Shown here: positions 9,062 through 18,845 of the stretch, in pieces
Numbering within the stretch: the first letter of the stretch is position 1
Layout of the letters: every line of letters begins with the position of its first letter
Source of the DNA: Planctomycetaceae bacterium
GTDB lineage: Bacteria > Planctomycetota > Planctomycetia > Pirellulales > Pirellulaceae
Assembly: GCA_002726245.1 (NCBI GenBank)
Contig: PBSM01000168.1
Coordinates: 1 to 64,000 of the forward strand
Length of the DNA: 64,000 nt
Reading direction: 5' to 3'
The notes under the pieces: generated by a model
What the model was told of the DNA's origin: nothing
Database searches by the model: none
Seen by the model: only the letters and a program-made list of their open reading frames with translations
Made by a program: the position numbers and the translations under genes

Positions 9062-10012
9062 ATGTCAACTTCGCTCGATCGGCGTCAGATGTTAGCCGCT
9101 GCCGGCGCGGCAGTTTCCACTACGCTTCTCCGTTCACCCTCCTCGGCGAAAGCGGCTGACGATTCGAAGGATAGCCCGTTTGGTTATTGCTTGAACATGA
9201 GCACGATTCGGGGGCAGAAGCTCTCACTGCCCGAACAGGTGGATGTTGCAGCCAAAGCTGGCTACGACGCGATCGAGCCGTGGACCAGAGAAGTTCGCCA
9301 GTACGTCGATGGCGGTGGCAGCCTTAAGGATCTGAAGAAGCGCATCAGCGACGCAGGATTGACGGTGGAGAGTGCTATCGGCTTTGCGACTTGGATTGTT
9401 GATGATGACGCAAGGCGGATCGAAGGCTACGAAACAGCTCGTCGAGACATGGAACTGATGCGCGACATCGGCGGCATACGCATCGCAGCGCCGCCGGTGG
9501 GCGCGACGAAGCAAACAGATCTCAATCTATTCGCAGCAGCCGAACGTTATCACAAGCTGTTGGACATCGGTGACGAAATCGGCGTCGTTGCCGAACTGGA
9601 ACTTTGGGGCTTCTCGAAGTCAATGAGCCGGCTTGGTGAGCTTGCTTTTGTGGCGACGGAGTGCGGGCACCCGAACGCTTGTGTTTTGCCGGACGTATAT
9701 CACATTTTTAAAGGCGGCTCGGATTTCGAAGGCTTGAAGATGATCGAGGGCAGCAAGATTCACGTCTTCCACATGAATGATTATCCGGCTGATCCACCAC
9801 GCGACAAGATTGGCGACGCGGATCGTGTCTATCCCGGCGACGGTATCGCGCCATTGGGCAAGATATTGCGAACACTCAGGGACAACGGCTCGCGCTGTAT
9901 GCTTTCGCTTGAGCTCTTCAACAGAAGTTACTGGGAGCAAGACCCGCTCGCCGTCGCGCAAACGGGTCTCACGAAGATGCGTGTCGCAGTCGCCGGCGCG
10001 CTTTCCGCTTAG
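9062..10012 (+). CDS. Sugar phosphate isomerase/epimerase-like TIM-barrel protein, Tat-exported
   Basis: A 316-residue protein of the AP_endonuc_2/xylose isomerase-like barrel family. The N-terminus has an RR-containing Tat-type signal (SLDRRQMLAAAG, then a hydrophobic stretch and an AKA cleavage region). Barrel residues expected to bind a metal are present in order: Glu in VAELELWGF, Asp/His in VLPDVYHIFKGG, His in HVFHMNDYP and Glu in SLELFNRSYW. Export of a barrel of this type is common in planctomycetes. The substrate is unknown, probably a sugar or polyol. GAGG precedes the start. The zinc-ribbon gene follows after 9 bases. Confidence 0.85.
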   Translation: MSTSLDRRQMLAAAGAAVSTTLLRSPSSAKAADDSKDSPFGYCLNMSTIRGQKLSLPEQVDVAAKAGYDAIEPWTREVRQYVDGGGSLKDLKKRISDAGLTVESAIGFATWIVDDDARRIEGYETARRDMELMRDIGGIRIAAPPVGATKQTDLNLFAAAERYHKLLDIGDEIGVVAELELWGFSKSMSRLGELAFVATECGHPNACVLPDVYHIFKGGSDFEGLKMIEGSKIHVFHMNDYPADPPRDKIGDADRVYPGDGIAPLGKILRTLRDNGSRCMLSLELFNRSYWEQDPLAVAQTGLTKMRVAVAGALSA

Positions 10013-10021
10013 AGTTCACGG

Positions 10022-10219
10022 ATGCCCAGCGCCCCTCGAATTGTTTGCGAATGCGGTGGTGAGTTGCCGCGTCCCATGCCTGCGTCATGTCCTCACTGTG
10101 GGGCCGTCATCAGTCGTGTACGCCGACCAATCGGGCCGCTCGTTTGGGGTGGATTAGGTGTCATGTTGCTGTTCGGCTGCCTGCTAGTGACGCTGTGGTT
10201 GCTGCTTCGCATCGGGTAG
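10022..10219 (+). CDS. Small zinc-ribbon membrane protein
   Basis: A 65-residue protein with two CxC/CxxC pairs in the first 30 residues (CECGG and CPHCG), forming a likely zinc ribbon, followed by one transmembrane segment (about 40-62). It starts nine bases after the isomerase-like gene and is probably cotranscribed with it. The family is not one I can name. The topology suggests a membrane-anchored cytoplasmic zinc ribbon. Size, start and charge distribution look genuine. Confidence 0.65.
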   Translation: MPSAPRIVCECGGELPRPMPASCPHCGAVISRVRRPIGPLVWGGLGVMLLFGCLLVTLWLLLRIG

Positions 10220-10345
10220 GCATGCGTTTGGTGCCGGTCGGAACAGGTAGCCAGCGATAAAAAAGCTGGTGCTGACAGCGACGAATCGATAGACTGTGGC
10301 CGTCTTGGATGCTCGTCTCGCGCGGCGCGGTTTTAGAGGTAACGC

Positions 10346-11059
10346 ATGCCCGACTCAGCGGCAGCAAGCTCACCATCCGAGATCGGTCCGAACCGGGATG
10401 CGGCGACGCACAGAACGGCAGGCCGCGCCGCTGTGCTCCGGATGTATGTCTTACTAAGCGTGCTTGCTGCGCTGCTATCCACGCTTTGGTACGATTATAG
10501 AGTGGCGCGGATCGGTGTCGAACGAGCCTACACCGCCGTTGGTGCATTGAATGATTCGAAGAACGGTGCGCCCGAACATTTCGTTACCACGCGGACAGAC
10601 GTTCGCCAAGCTATTGGACGCGTGCCATCCCGGGTCTTCCAGGAGGGATCCGTGACGATCGAGGAATACGGTTGGCCAGCGGGCTTCCCGATCGAATTCC
10701 GAGGGCTGTACTCTGAGAGCCCCGAGGTCGCACTTCGCACGCATAGCTACTACGCCGTGTATTTCGGAGCGAGACTGTCAACACACTACAAATTCTACCT
10801 GCCACTTGATGAGATTCGAGTAATCCAGACGAGTTCACGGAACTCGGCTTCAGTGGTCACGCGCGTCGAAGATGCTGCTCAGTACTACGAGATGGCGGAA
10901 CGGCACATGCCAAGATCTGAAGAAGCGTCTGACGACGCCGGCTCACCGCTGTCGCTCGCAGAACGAGAACTGGGCTCGGAGGGAGCCGCGGCAACGGACG
11001 AAGCGACCGAAGCCGCTGCCGAGAGCGATGCGCTGCGTCGCAACTTAGGAACGAAGTAA
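10346..11059 (+). CDS. Hypothetical single-pass membrane protein
   Basis: A 237-residue protein of unknown function. A polar N-terminus is followed by one membrane segment (about 33-49, MYVLLSVLAALLSTLWYDY), an extracytoplasmic alpha/beta region with many aromatic residues (SYYAVYFGA, THYKFYLPL) and an acidic, alanine-rich tail. AGAGG lies before the ATG. The stop codon falls inside a dispersed repeat (11042-11104), so the final residues may be repeat-derived. I do not recognise the family. Confidence 0.7.
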   Translation: MPDSAAASSPSEIGPNRDAATHRTAGRAAVLRMYVLLSVLAALLSTLWYDYRVARIGVERAYTAVGALNDSKNGAPEHFVTTRTDVRQAIGRVPSRVFQEGSVTIEEYGWPAGFPIEFRGLYSESPEVALRTHSYYAVYFGARLSTHYKFYLPLDEIRVIQTSSRNSASVVTRVEDAAQYYEMAERHMPRSEEASDDAGSPLSLAERELGSEGAAATDEATEAAAESDALRRNLGTK

Positions 11060-11121
11060 CGACTATAACGCGGAATCTTGGGTAATAAGTGTGCGGTGAT
11101 GATTTCTGGGACGATGGCGAA
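11042..11121 (+). repeat. Dispersed repeat, copy 1 (compare 17268-17430)
   Basis: About 62 bases beginning AACTTAGGAACGAAGTAACG match 17268-17329 at roughly three quarters of positions, sharing CGGAATC, GGTA.TAAG.GTG and GATAAT-like blocks. Both copies are followed by GGGACGATGGCGAA (11108-11121 here, 17417-17430 in the other). The first copy overlaps the end of the 10346 gene and provides its stop codon. Confidence 0.6.
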
Positions 11122-11297
11122 TCGAGGTTCCCACCCCCATCGTCCGTTCGGGACTACGACGCATACTTATCGATGTTCCCCAGACTCCTCGCATTCCCGT
11201 TCGGCCGAACACTGGACTTGCCCTTTCGTCTACTCTAGCGTGGTCTCTTAGTCAAAGTATTTCATGAACGTCATTGAAGCAAATTCAGGCTGGGCGG

Positions 11298-13013
<1,716 letters not shown>

Positions 13014-13077
13014 AACGGCTCACAGCGTTCCGACAAACAGAACAAGAAACCGGGAGGAAAGTCTTATTCACCTGCTG

Positions 13078-13938
13078 ATGCCGTTCGGTTCGAGCGTACT
13101 CGTGATCATCGCGTTCCTGGTGCTCAAGCGTGTGCAGGCGCGAGGCGTTTCCCCTTGGACGGTGATCATCGCCGTGACGTTCGCTCCAGCGACGATCTTT
13201 CCTGCATTGACGCTGCTGGGTGGCACGATGCAGCCGTTGTCGCTGTTGTGGCAGCCGGCCATCCTGGGGCTGCTATTCGTCGCCGGCCAAGTCTTCATGT
13301 TTCTCGCGATTAAGCTGGGTGACGTTTCGATCGCAGCCCCGGTGCTGGGCGTCAAGGTGTTAATCGTTCCCGCTCTAGGAACGCTGCTCATCGGCGAATA
13401 CCCGGAGGCTCGAATCTGGTTGGCGGCGGCCGTCGCGATGCTGGGCGTTGGATTTGTCCAGATGACAGACGCGACCGTCGAACGCTCCGGCGTTCTGGCT
13501 TCCGTTGTCTTCGCCTTGCTTGGCGCGCTATCGATGACTCTGTTCGATCTGTTGATCCAACGCTGGGCACCAGCTTGGGGCGCGGGCTATTTCCTGCCAA
13601 TCGCTCTTGCGTTCGCCGCGTTGTTTTCTCTCGCCTTCATCCCATTAGCCGATCGGCCGAAGGAGCTGGTTCGTCACGGCGGCGTGACGCTCCTGCTCGT
13701 CGGAGCGGTGCTGATGGCCATCCAAGCGATCGGTATGACGTTCACACTCGCGCAGTTCGGAGATGCCACTCGCGTGAATATCGTCTACTCGCTGCGAGGA
13801 ATATGGGGAGTTGCATTGACATGGATGCTGGCCAGGCACGCACACGCGACGGGCGAGCATCCAAGTACTCGCACGATGCTGATGCGTATGGTTGGTGCGA
13901 TGTTCATCGGCGTCTCCGTAGTGCTGTCCGTGACATAA
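13078..13938 (+). CDS. EamA/DMT-type membrane transporter
   Basis: About 286 residues with roughly ten hydrophobic segments, arranged as two EamA-like halves: the first from residue 1 to about 125, the second with SGVLASVVFALLGALSMTL to the C-terminus. Substrate is unknown; DMT carriers export metabolites or amino acids. The frame is open far upstream, but that part overlaps the sulfatase and is not protein-like. GGAGG at 13053-13057 is about 20 bases from ATG 13078. It would suit an in-frame ATT at 13066 better, so the true start may be non-canonical and slightly upstream. It lies between two sulfatase genes on the same strand. Confidence 0.8.
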   Translation: MPFGSSVLVIIAFLVLKRVQARGVSPWTVIIAVTFAPATIFPALTLLGGTMQPLSLLWQPAILGLLFVAGQVFMFLAIKLGDVSIAAPVLGVKVLIVPALGTLLIGEYPEARIWLAAAVAMLGVGFVQMTDATVERSGVLASVVFALLGALSMTLFDLLIQRWAPAWGAGYFLPIALAFAALFSLAFIPLADRPKELVRHGGVTLLLVGAVLMAIQAIGMTFTLAQFGDATRVNIVYSLRGIWGVALTWMLARHAHATGEHPSTRTMLMRMVGAMFIGVSVVLSVT

Positions 13939-14059
13939 CGCTCAGAGAGTGGCTCGCGGCCCAGCTAGACGCGAGTGTAGAATGGGTGAACGGGTGATCT
14001 TGCCGCCCCTTCGTTGTCCGAATCCGAAACACGATTTTTTCGAAAAGATAAGTAGCTTT

Positions 14060-15532
14060 ATGAGAAAGACTCTTTCCGTGTTCGTCATTACCGTTGCGTT
14101 GCACAGTCCCTGCATGCGATCTCCGACTGCCGGTGCCGAAGAGGCGAAGCCAAAATACAACGTGTTGTTTATCATTTCCGATGACCTCACCGCCACAGCT
14201 CTGTCGTGTTATGGCAACACGGTGTGCAAGACGCCGAACATCGATGCCATCGCTGCTCGCGGGACTCGCTTCACGCGTGCCTATTGCCAAGGAACCTACT
14301 GTGGTCCGTCGCGGGCGTCGTTCATGTCCGGCTACTACCCTCACGCGACTGGTGTTCTAGGTTACAAAAACCCACGGCCGCAGATCGGAAATCGAGCTAC
14401 TTGGTCGCAGCACTTCAAGAACAACGGTTACTACGCAGCTCGCGTTAGTAAGATCTTTCACATGGGTGTGCCGGGTGGTATCGAGATCGGAGGAGACGGC
14501 CGCAATCATGATGGTGGCAACGGCGCGGATGACGCGGTTTCGTGGACCGAGAGATTCAACAGCCCAGGACCGGAATGGAAAGCGCCGGGTGTTGGAGAAA
14601 CGCTCGAGAACAATCCCGATGGCAAGAAGCCGGTGGTGGGTGGTAACACGTTTGTCGTTGTCGAAGCGGACGGTGATGATATGGTTCACTCCGACGGGAA
14701 GACGGCAGCCAAGGCGGTCGAACTGATCGAGAAACACAAGGATGAACCGTTCTGGCTCGGCGTCGGTTTCGTGCGACCACACGTTCCCTTCGTCGCTCCG
14801 AAGTCTTACTACCCGCCGTTTCTGCCCTACGACAAGATGGTCTTGCCTGAGAAGGTAGAAGGCGATTGGGACGACATTCCGAAAGCGGGGATCAACTACA
14901 AGACCAGCCGGAACATGAAGATGGACATTCGCCGGCAGAAGAAGGCGATGGGGGGATACTATGCTTCGGTGGCATTCATGGACGCGCAGGTCGGCAAGGT
15001 GATGAACGCTCTGAAGACGGCGGGCTTAGACGACAAGACGATCGTGATTTTCACCAGCGATCACGGTTATCACCTCGGAGAGCACGATTTCTGGGCGAAG
15101 GTCAGTCTGCGAGACGAATCGGCTGCGGTCCCATTGCTCATCAGCGTCCCGGGCAAAGCACCGGCGGTCTGCAACAGTCTCACGGAGCTAATCGATCTCT
15201 ATCCGACGATATCGAGTCTCTGCGGACTCGAAGTTCCCGCGCGGCTGCAGGGTAAGAACATCGCACCCATGCTGGACGATCCGACCGTTCAGGTGCGCGA
15301 TGCCGCCTTCAGCGTGGCTCCATCGCGCAAAGGCTTTCTACTTCGCGAAGACAAGTGGGCGTACATCCAATACAAAGAGGATGCATCGGCGGGTATCGAA
15401 CTCTTCGACGCAGAACGGGATCCGCTGCAATACACCAACTTGGCAGAAAATGCTGAGTACGAAGCCGTTGTCGAGAAGTTCAAAGCGAAGTTGGCTGCTA
15501 AGCTAAGAAAGCTAAGAGACAACGATCTGTAG
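14060..15532 (+). CDS. Exported sulfatase, iduronate-2-sulfatase-like
   Basis: A 490-residue sulfatase from ATG 14060, where a signal peptide begins (MRKTLSVFVITVALHS); the frame is open from 13949 but that extension is highly charged. Metal-binding aspartates are in VLFIISDDLTATALSCYG. The formylglycine motif is YCGPSRASFMSGYYPHATG. TSDHGYHLGEHDFWAK closes the site, as in iduronate-2-sulfatase-like (choline-sulfatase-like) planctomycete enzymes. The length fits the family. It should remove sulfate from carbohydrates outside the cytoplasm. It follows the EamA gene and precedes sulfatase debris on the opposite strand. Confidence 0.9.
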   Translation: MRKTLSVFVITVALHSPCMRSPTAGAEEAKPKYNVLFIISDDLTATALSCYGNTVCKTPNIDAIAARGTRFTRAYCQGTYCGPSRASFMSGYYPHATGVLGYKNPRPQIGNRATWSQHFKNNGYYAARVSKIFHMGVPGGIEIGGDGRNHDGGNGADDAVSWTERFNSPGPEWKAPGVGETLENNPDGKKPVVGGNTFVVVEADGDDMVHSDGKTAAKAVELIEKHKDEPFWLGVGFVRPHVPFVAPKSYYPPFLPYDKMVLPEKVEGDWDDIPKAGINYKTSRNMKMDIRRQKKAMGGYYASVAFMDAQVGKVMNALKTAGLDDKTIVIFTSDHGYHLGEHDFWAKVSLRDESAAVPLLISVPGKAPAVCNSLTELIDLYPTISSLCGLEVPARLQGKNIAPMLDDPTVQVRDAAFSVAPSRKGFLLREDKWAYIQYKEDASAGIELFDAERDPLQYTNLAENAEYEAVVEKFKAKLAAKLRKLRDNDL

Positions 15533-15568
15533 CTCAATTGACTTTGTCGTGCGGTGTGGTCGGCAGTG

Positions 15569-16320
15569 TTAGCGTGCCGGCGCGCTTCTGCCGCTTGATC
15601 GGAACTCGTTCGGTTTGGATTTTAATTCCTTGACAATCTTGGGGTGCTCTGAATGGAGGCTGGTCGTTTCGCCGGGGTCGGTTGCAAGGCTGTACAGTTG
15701 TCCCACAACTCCAGACGCGGTGTCTTTCAGACGAAACGGCTTGAGACGCGGGCGGCTGCAATTGTTTCCACCGGAGCCTTGATGATCCAAGTACTTCCAT
15801 GGGCCGTGTCGAATCGCCAACGCAAGGCTGATGGTTTGATGTAGCGTGTACTTGCGAAGGTGCTGGTCGCTTGGTTGATCCCCACTCGACACCGGCAGGA
15901 AGTTGAAGCTGTCCTCGGCGGCATCATTCGGCAGATCGGCTTCAACGACCGCAGCACACGTTGCCGTCACGTCGGTCAAACAAAACGGCTGGTCTGTCAA
16001 GCTGCCCGCCTTGATCCGACCGGGCCAGCGAGCAATCATCGGCACACGATGACCTCCTTCCCAGTTATCCCGCTTCATTCCTCGCCAAGGACGCGCGCCG
16101 TCGTTCCCGTAGTCCTTTCGCATGTTTATGACGCTGGTTACTTCCGGCCCGTTGTCGCTGGAGAACATCACGAGCGTATTGTCGCCGAGTACGAGGTCGT
16201 TGAGCGTCTTCATCAGCTCGCCGAAAACATAATCCAGTTCGAAGATGAAGTCTCCGCGGGGTCCGGCGTTGGGCTTTTCGACGCTTCCAACGCCGTCGAT
16301 TGACCGAGAATGGAGAATGC
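15569..16320 (-). pseudogene. 3' remnant of a sulfatase gene
   Basis: The minus-strand frame reads GPRGDFIFELDYVFGELMKT, then LVMFSSDNGPEV, GGHRVPMIARWPGRI and a complete C-terminal domain, clearly the last half of an arylsulfatase A-like protein. Upstream homology fades near 16320, and a stop precedes it in frame. The whole N-terminal half, including the CxPxR site, is absent. It converges on the intact sulfatase at 14060 with a gap of 36 bases. No function is expected. Confidence 0.8.
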
Positions 16321-16399
16321 GCCCTCATGAGCGCGCAAGCCAAATCGCGGATGTATCACTTTGACTGCGCGTCCGTGATGAGTTTTTGGGACCAGCGCA

Positions 16400-16775
16400 T
16401 GGGTCCACTTCAAACACAGCAGCCAGCTGTATCCGCTAACGAAGACGAAAACGGCAACGCCCTCGCCAGCTTCGTCCTGCACGGCATCAAGGAGTTCGAC
16501 GGACTCGGCAGCGCGGTCAGCTCGGCGGGAGATGTGAGCGGGGATGGGTTGGACGATCTGCTGCTTAGCGAGTATCGAGCCGAGGCCAGTGGCGACTTCG
16601 GCGCCGGGCAAAGCTATCTAGTCTTCGGCCGGGATGATGGTTTTCCGCTGGAGTTGAACCTGGAAGATTTGTTGCCGGCCAACGGTGGCGACGAGAACAA
16701 CAACGAGTTGGTGGGCGAGATCCAGACGACAATCACGGCGACAGAAGTCACCGAAGTGCGGCGGCGGCCCTGGGG
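16400..16775 (+). pseudogene. FG-GAP (integrin-type beta-propeller) fragment
   Basis: The frame open from 16300 to 16800 contains one clear FG-GAP unit, GLGSAVSSAGDVSGDGLDDL, followed by SYLVFGRDDGF. Repeats of this type normally occur seven times in large exported planctomycete proteins; only one remains here, with unrelated sequence on both sides. It is best read as a leftover of a large cell-surface protein gene, abutting the sulfatase remnant head to head. Confidence 0.65.
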
Positions 16776-16797
16776 AATTCGTCGTGGACGGAACCGC

Positions 16798-17115
16798 TGA
16801 CTCGTTACAAGCTACAAAGCAAGGTATCGACATTCAGGAAAACCCAACACAACTGGCTCTATCATCGATACTACATCCGGCTCCGACACAAGGACGATTT
16901 GAAGAGCATCTAACTTTTCACGACCCGATCGCCGGACGAATTGCGAGAAAGACATCTGCGATACTGCGAGCAGCTTGATGTCAAGGTGGACAAGCACATT
17001 CGCCAATACAATACCGACCGTGCCATTGAAGACCTGAGCCTTTACGGCCTGGCACGAGAACAGGACATCGAAAGTAGCGAGCCAAAGAGCATAGAGTCGA
17101 ATGAGATTCTTTAAC
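16798..17115 (+). pseudogene. Unrecognised ORF with one internal stop
   Basis: One frame reads as protein-like sequence on both sides of a single TAA near 16909. The first part is tyrosine/arginine-rich (HNWLYHRYYIRLRHKDDL). The second part reads SPDELRERHLRYCEQLDV, then KHIRQYNTDRAIEDLSLYG, and ends at a TAA near 17113. No start codon is obvious. I do not recognise the family. It may be a degraded gene, or chance; a minus-strand frame over the same DNA is less protein-like. Confidence 0.35.
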
Positions 17116-17572
17116 ACTTTGGTCTTCGAGTGACCTTCCGATTTTTTGAAACACTCTTCTGCCGGCATTTCTTGCGTCAGCTAACCTGCTCAGGTCACAT
17201 CGATTGCGCCAAGCAAGCTTGGGAAAGGGGAATGAAATGTAATCTACAACTTAGGTGAGCGTTCGCGAACTAAGGAACGAGTTTAACAATCGAACCGGAA
17301 TCCTCGGTAGTAAGCGTGCTGCGATAATCTCCGAGCGTTATCCCGCAGGGACGCGGTCAATTAACCCCAGGTTTCAACCTGGGGATCGATACCCCATACC
17401 CATAACGAGTCCCGAAGGGACGATGGCGAACGGGCGTGCAACCGATGCTAGCAGGCCGAGTGAATCGCCATAGGCGTATTTGCGATCTCGTGTTAAATTG
17501 CCGACGGCGCGCCTGTAGTATTTACAAAACGGACGCCAGGACGCCTAACTGATCGAGCGCAAGGAGGTGCCC
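17116..17572. repeat. Intergenic region with dispersed palindromic repeats
   Basis: No gene is visible. The stretch 17268-17329 is the second copy of the 11042 repeat. It is followed by a hairpin series: CCCGCAGGGACG (about 17343), the palindrome CCCCAGGTTTCAACCTGGGG (about 17366-17385) and TCCCGAAGGGACGATGG (about 17410-17426). AAGGAGG at 17561-17567 is the ribosome-binding site of the next gene. Confidence 0.65.
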
Positions 17573-18823
17573 ATGTCGGGTCAATCATTCCGCTTCATCC
17601 ATGCCGGAAGCTTTCACCTCGAAGGAACACTTGCTGGAATCAGCGATGCGCCCGAGCATATGCTCGAGCTGCTGGTGAATGCTCCGTACGAAGCCGCGGA
17701 AAACGTTTTCCAAGCCGCGATCCGCGAAGAAGTTGACTTCGTCGTCCTCGCTGGCGACCTCCTCGACCCAACGCACGCCGGCCCTCGTGCTGTCGCCTTC
17801 CTGCGAAAGCAATTCGAAAAGCTTGGCGAACGAGGCATCTCGATTTATTGGGCGGCGAGCGAAATCGATTCGCGAGAAGACTGCATTCGGATGATCGAAT
17901 GGCCTGCCAACGTTCGCATCTTTGAGTCCGACAAGGTCGAGCAACTGACCCACTTCCGCGGTGAACACGCGATCGCCGATTTGTTGGGGCGGAGTTGGAC
18001 CTCGCAACGTTCCCTTCGCGCTGGCGAGTATCTCAGTCTCAGTGTGGGCGGATATCAGATCGCAGTCTTGCATGAGCGGGCTGATCTATTCAACGAACCA
18101 CGGCAAGGCATCGAGTATTGGGCGGTGGGCGGATCAAAGGTTCCGGACACACCGTTCAGCGGCATCGTCACGGCGCATTGCCCCGGTAGTCCGCAAGGCT
18201 TTTGCCCCGCCGAAACGGGTAACCACGGGTGTACGCTGGTCTCGGTGGGGTCCGACGGTGAAACACGATTGCGGATGATCGAAACCGACGCCGTCAGTTG
18301 GTATCAGGAGCAAATCGATGTCGCGGGTGGAAGTGCTCGAAGCGAGGCACATAACGAGTTACGTTCGCGAGTCCGCACACTAGCGGAACAAGATCAGGCT
18401 GCCCTCGTCAATTGGCAATTGTCAGGAATCGGACGCTTTGACAGTCCCTTTGCTCAATCAAAGCAACGAACGGAGACGTTGAATTGGTTACGGCGCGAAT
18501 ACGGCTTTGCGACGCCACCGATTTGGTCGCTCTCCTTGAACCTCGACCCTCCGCATGCCCTCCGCGCGGAGTGGTGCGAAGAAGATTCGATCATGGGCGA
18601 CTACATGCGAGTTGTCAGTGGTTATCAAGAACATGATGAACGGCCGATCGAGTTGCGTAGCTTGATCGGAGATCACCAGTTGCCGGCGCGCTTGCAGAGC
18701 GAGACGTGGTTGACCGACCCGTTCGAGCGCGACGAGGTGCTGCGACAAGCAGCCCTCCTCGGCCTGGATCTGTTGCGCGGCGATGACCGGATGCCGCACG
18801 AAACAGCGTCATCTTCGTCATGA
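17573..18823 (+). CDS. SbcD/YhaO-like metallophosphoesterase with degenerate active site
   Basis: About 416 residues, starting at ATG 17573 five bases after AAGGAGG. Its order of motifs follows the SbcD/Mre11/YhaO exonuclease family, but key metal ligands are altered. Motif I (normally HAsDxHL) is HAGSFHL, with Ser13 in place of aspartate. Motif II is intact (LAGDLLD, Asp62). The GNHD motif is replaced by ASEID (95-99). The histidine near 167 is kept (VLHER). The GHxH motif is GGSK (186-189). The later PGSPQG and ETG..GC.LV signature of the family is clear. The YhaN-like ATPase follows after 22 bases. I infer a non-catalytic or altered partner subunit of that ATPase. Confidence 0.8.
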   Translation: MSGQSFRFIHAGSFHLEGTLAGISDAPEHMLELLVNAPYEAAENVFQAAIREEVDFVVLAGDLLDPTHAGPRAVAFLRKQFEKLGERGISIYWAASEIDSREDCIRMIEWPANVRIFESDKVEQLTHFRGEHAIADLLGRSWTSQRSLRAGEYLSLSVGGYQIAVLHERADLFNEPRQGIEYWAVGGSKVPDTPFSGIVTAHCPGSPQGFCPAETGNHGCTLVSVGSDGETRLRMIETDAVSWYQEQIDVAGGSARSEAHNELRSRVRTLAEQDQAALVNWQLSGIGRFDSPFAQSKQRTETLNWLRREYGFATPPIWSLSLNLDPPHALRAEWCEEDSIMGDYMRVVSGYQEHDERPIELRSLIGDHQLPARLQSETWLTDPFERDEVLRQAALLGLDLLRGDDRMPHETASSSS

Positions 18824-18845
18824 CCCAGCCAGTGAGGATGACGGC

